Positions 57,521-57,602 of a stretch of DNA of 57,602 nt are shown piece by piece. Source of the DNA: Bacillota bacterium. GTDB lineage: Bacteria > Bacillota > Limnochordia > Darwinibacteriales > Darwinibacteriaceae. A model generated the notes under the pieces. That model made no database searches and was not told where the DNA came from. It was given only the letters and a program-made list of their open reading frames with translations. The position numbers and the translations under genes were made by a program. The first letter of the stretch is position 1, and each line of letters starts with the position of its first letter. The stretch lies in assembly GCA_012838305.1 (NCBI GenBank), contig DUPN01000118.1:1-57602 (forward strand), read 5' to 3'.

Positions 57521-57602
57521 GATGTCTCGGACTCTTTCTGTCCGCAGTAATCTTGTACCGTCAAGCCCTTCGCCATGGGGGTGTCTCTATCATGGAACAT
57601 TC

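Overview
The window reads as a chromosomal segment of a plant-glycan-degrading Bacillota (Firmicutes) bacterium. The signs are a seryl-tRNA synthetase under a serine T-box, YlbF, YqhV and NusG-domain-II proteins, a PhoP/PhoR-like two-component pair, sigma-A-type promoters, strong AGGAGG ribosome sites and frequent TTG/GTG starts. Three of the four transporter-linked binding proteins have ordinary cleavable signal peptides and no lipobox, while other secreted proteins here are clear lipoproteins. That would fit a cell with an outer membrane, for example a diderm or Limnochordia-like lineage, but this is inference.

Layout. (1) 1-1233: 3' end of a 5S rRNA with its terminator, a stand-alone NIF3/YqfO insert-domain protein and a GNAT acetyltransferase. 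(2) 1234-1732: a non-coding stretch with a clear promoter and two CG-centred LacI-type operators. (3) 1733-19399, locus A: LacI regulator, GH31 glycosidase, (alpha/alpha)6-barrel glycosidase (possibly GH125-like), a solute-binding protein (SBP), a CBM-SBP fusion lipoprotein, a MalF/MalG permease pair, an NHL-TPR-Yip1 membrane protein, a DUF5696 protein and a second MalF/MalG pair. (4) 19635-24425: mscL, then a divergent pair of lipoproteins (subtilase and GLUG-repeat protein) bracketed by near-identical hairpins. (5) 24602-33253: housekeeping block with a YchF-like NTPase, YlbF-family protein, endonuclease-IV-like protein, asnS, yqhV-like, glyA, MFS transporter, T-box-serS, tRNA-Ser(UGA) and a NusG-II protein. 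(6) 33274-35629: response regulator and histidine kinase. (7) 35799-39521: GntR/YtrA-like regulator and two ABC-2 type exporters. (8) 39693-57100, locus B: cytosolic GH10 xylanase, SBP, NHL-TPR-Yip1, DUF5696, MalF/MalG, a 1524-residue GH10-discoidin-CBM-SBP fusion, MalF/MalG, LacI and a DUF1349 protein. (9) 57300-57480: tRNA-Ser(GCU) and tRNA-Arg(ACG).

The most interesting content is the pair of paralogous glycan loci. Both contain the same two sub-modules in different order: [NHL-TPR-Yip1, DUF5696, MalF-B, MalG-B] and [CBM-containing giant SBP, MalF-A, MalG-A], together with a simple SBP. Neither has an ATPase gene, so a shared MsmX/UgpC-type ATPase elsewhere is expected. In locus B the giant SBP is fused to a secreted xylanase, which would put polymer cleavage, polymer binding and delivery to the permease in one polypeptide. 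Locus B probably handles xylan or xylo-oligosaccharides. Locus A probably handles an alpha-linked glycan or side-chain oligosaccharide, processed in the cytoplasm by the GH31 and (alpha/alpha)6 enzymes. The conserved NHL-TPR-Yip1 and DUF5696 partners have no function known to me and look like membrane-associated, extracytoplasmic accessories of the B-type permease.
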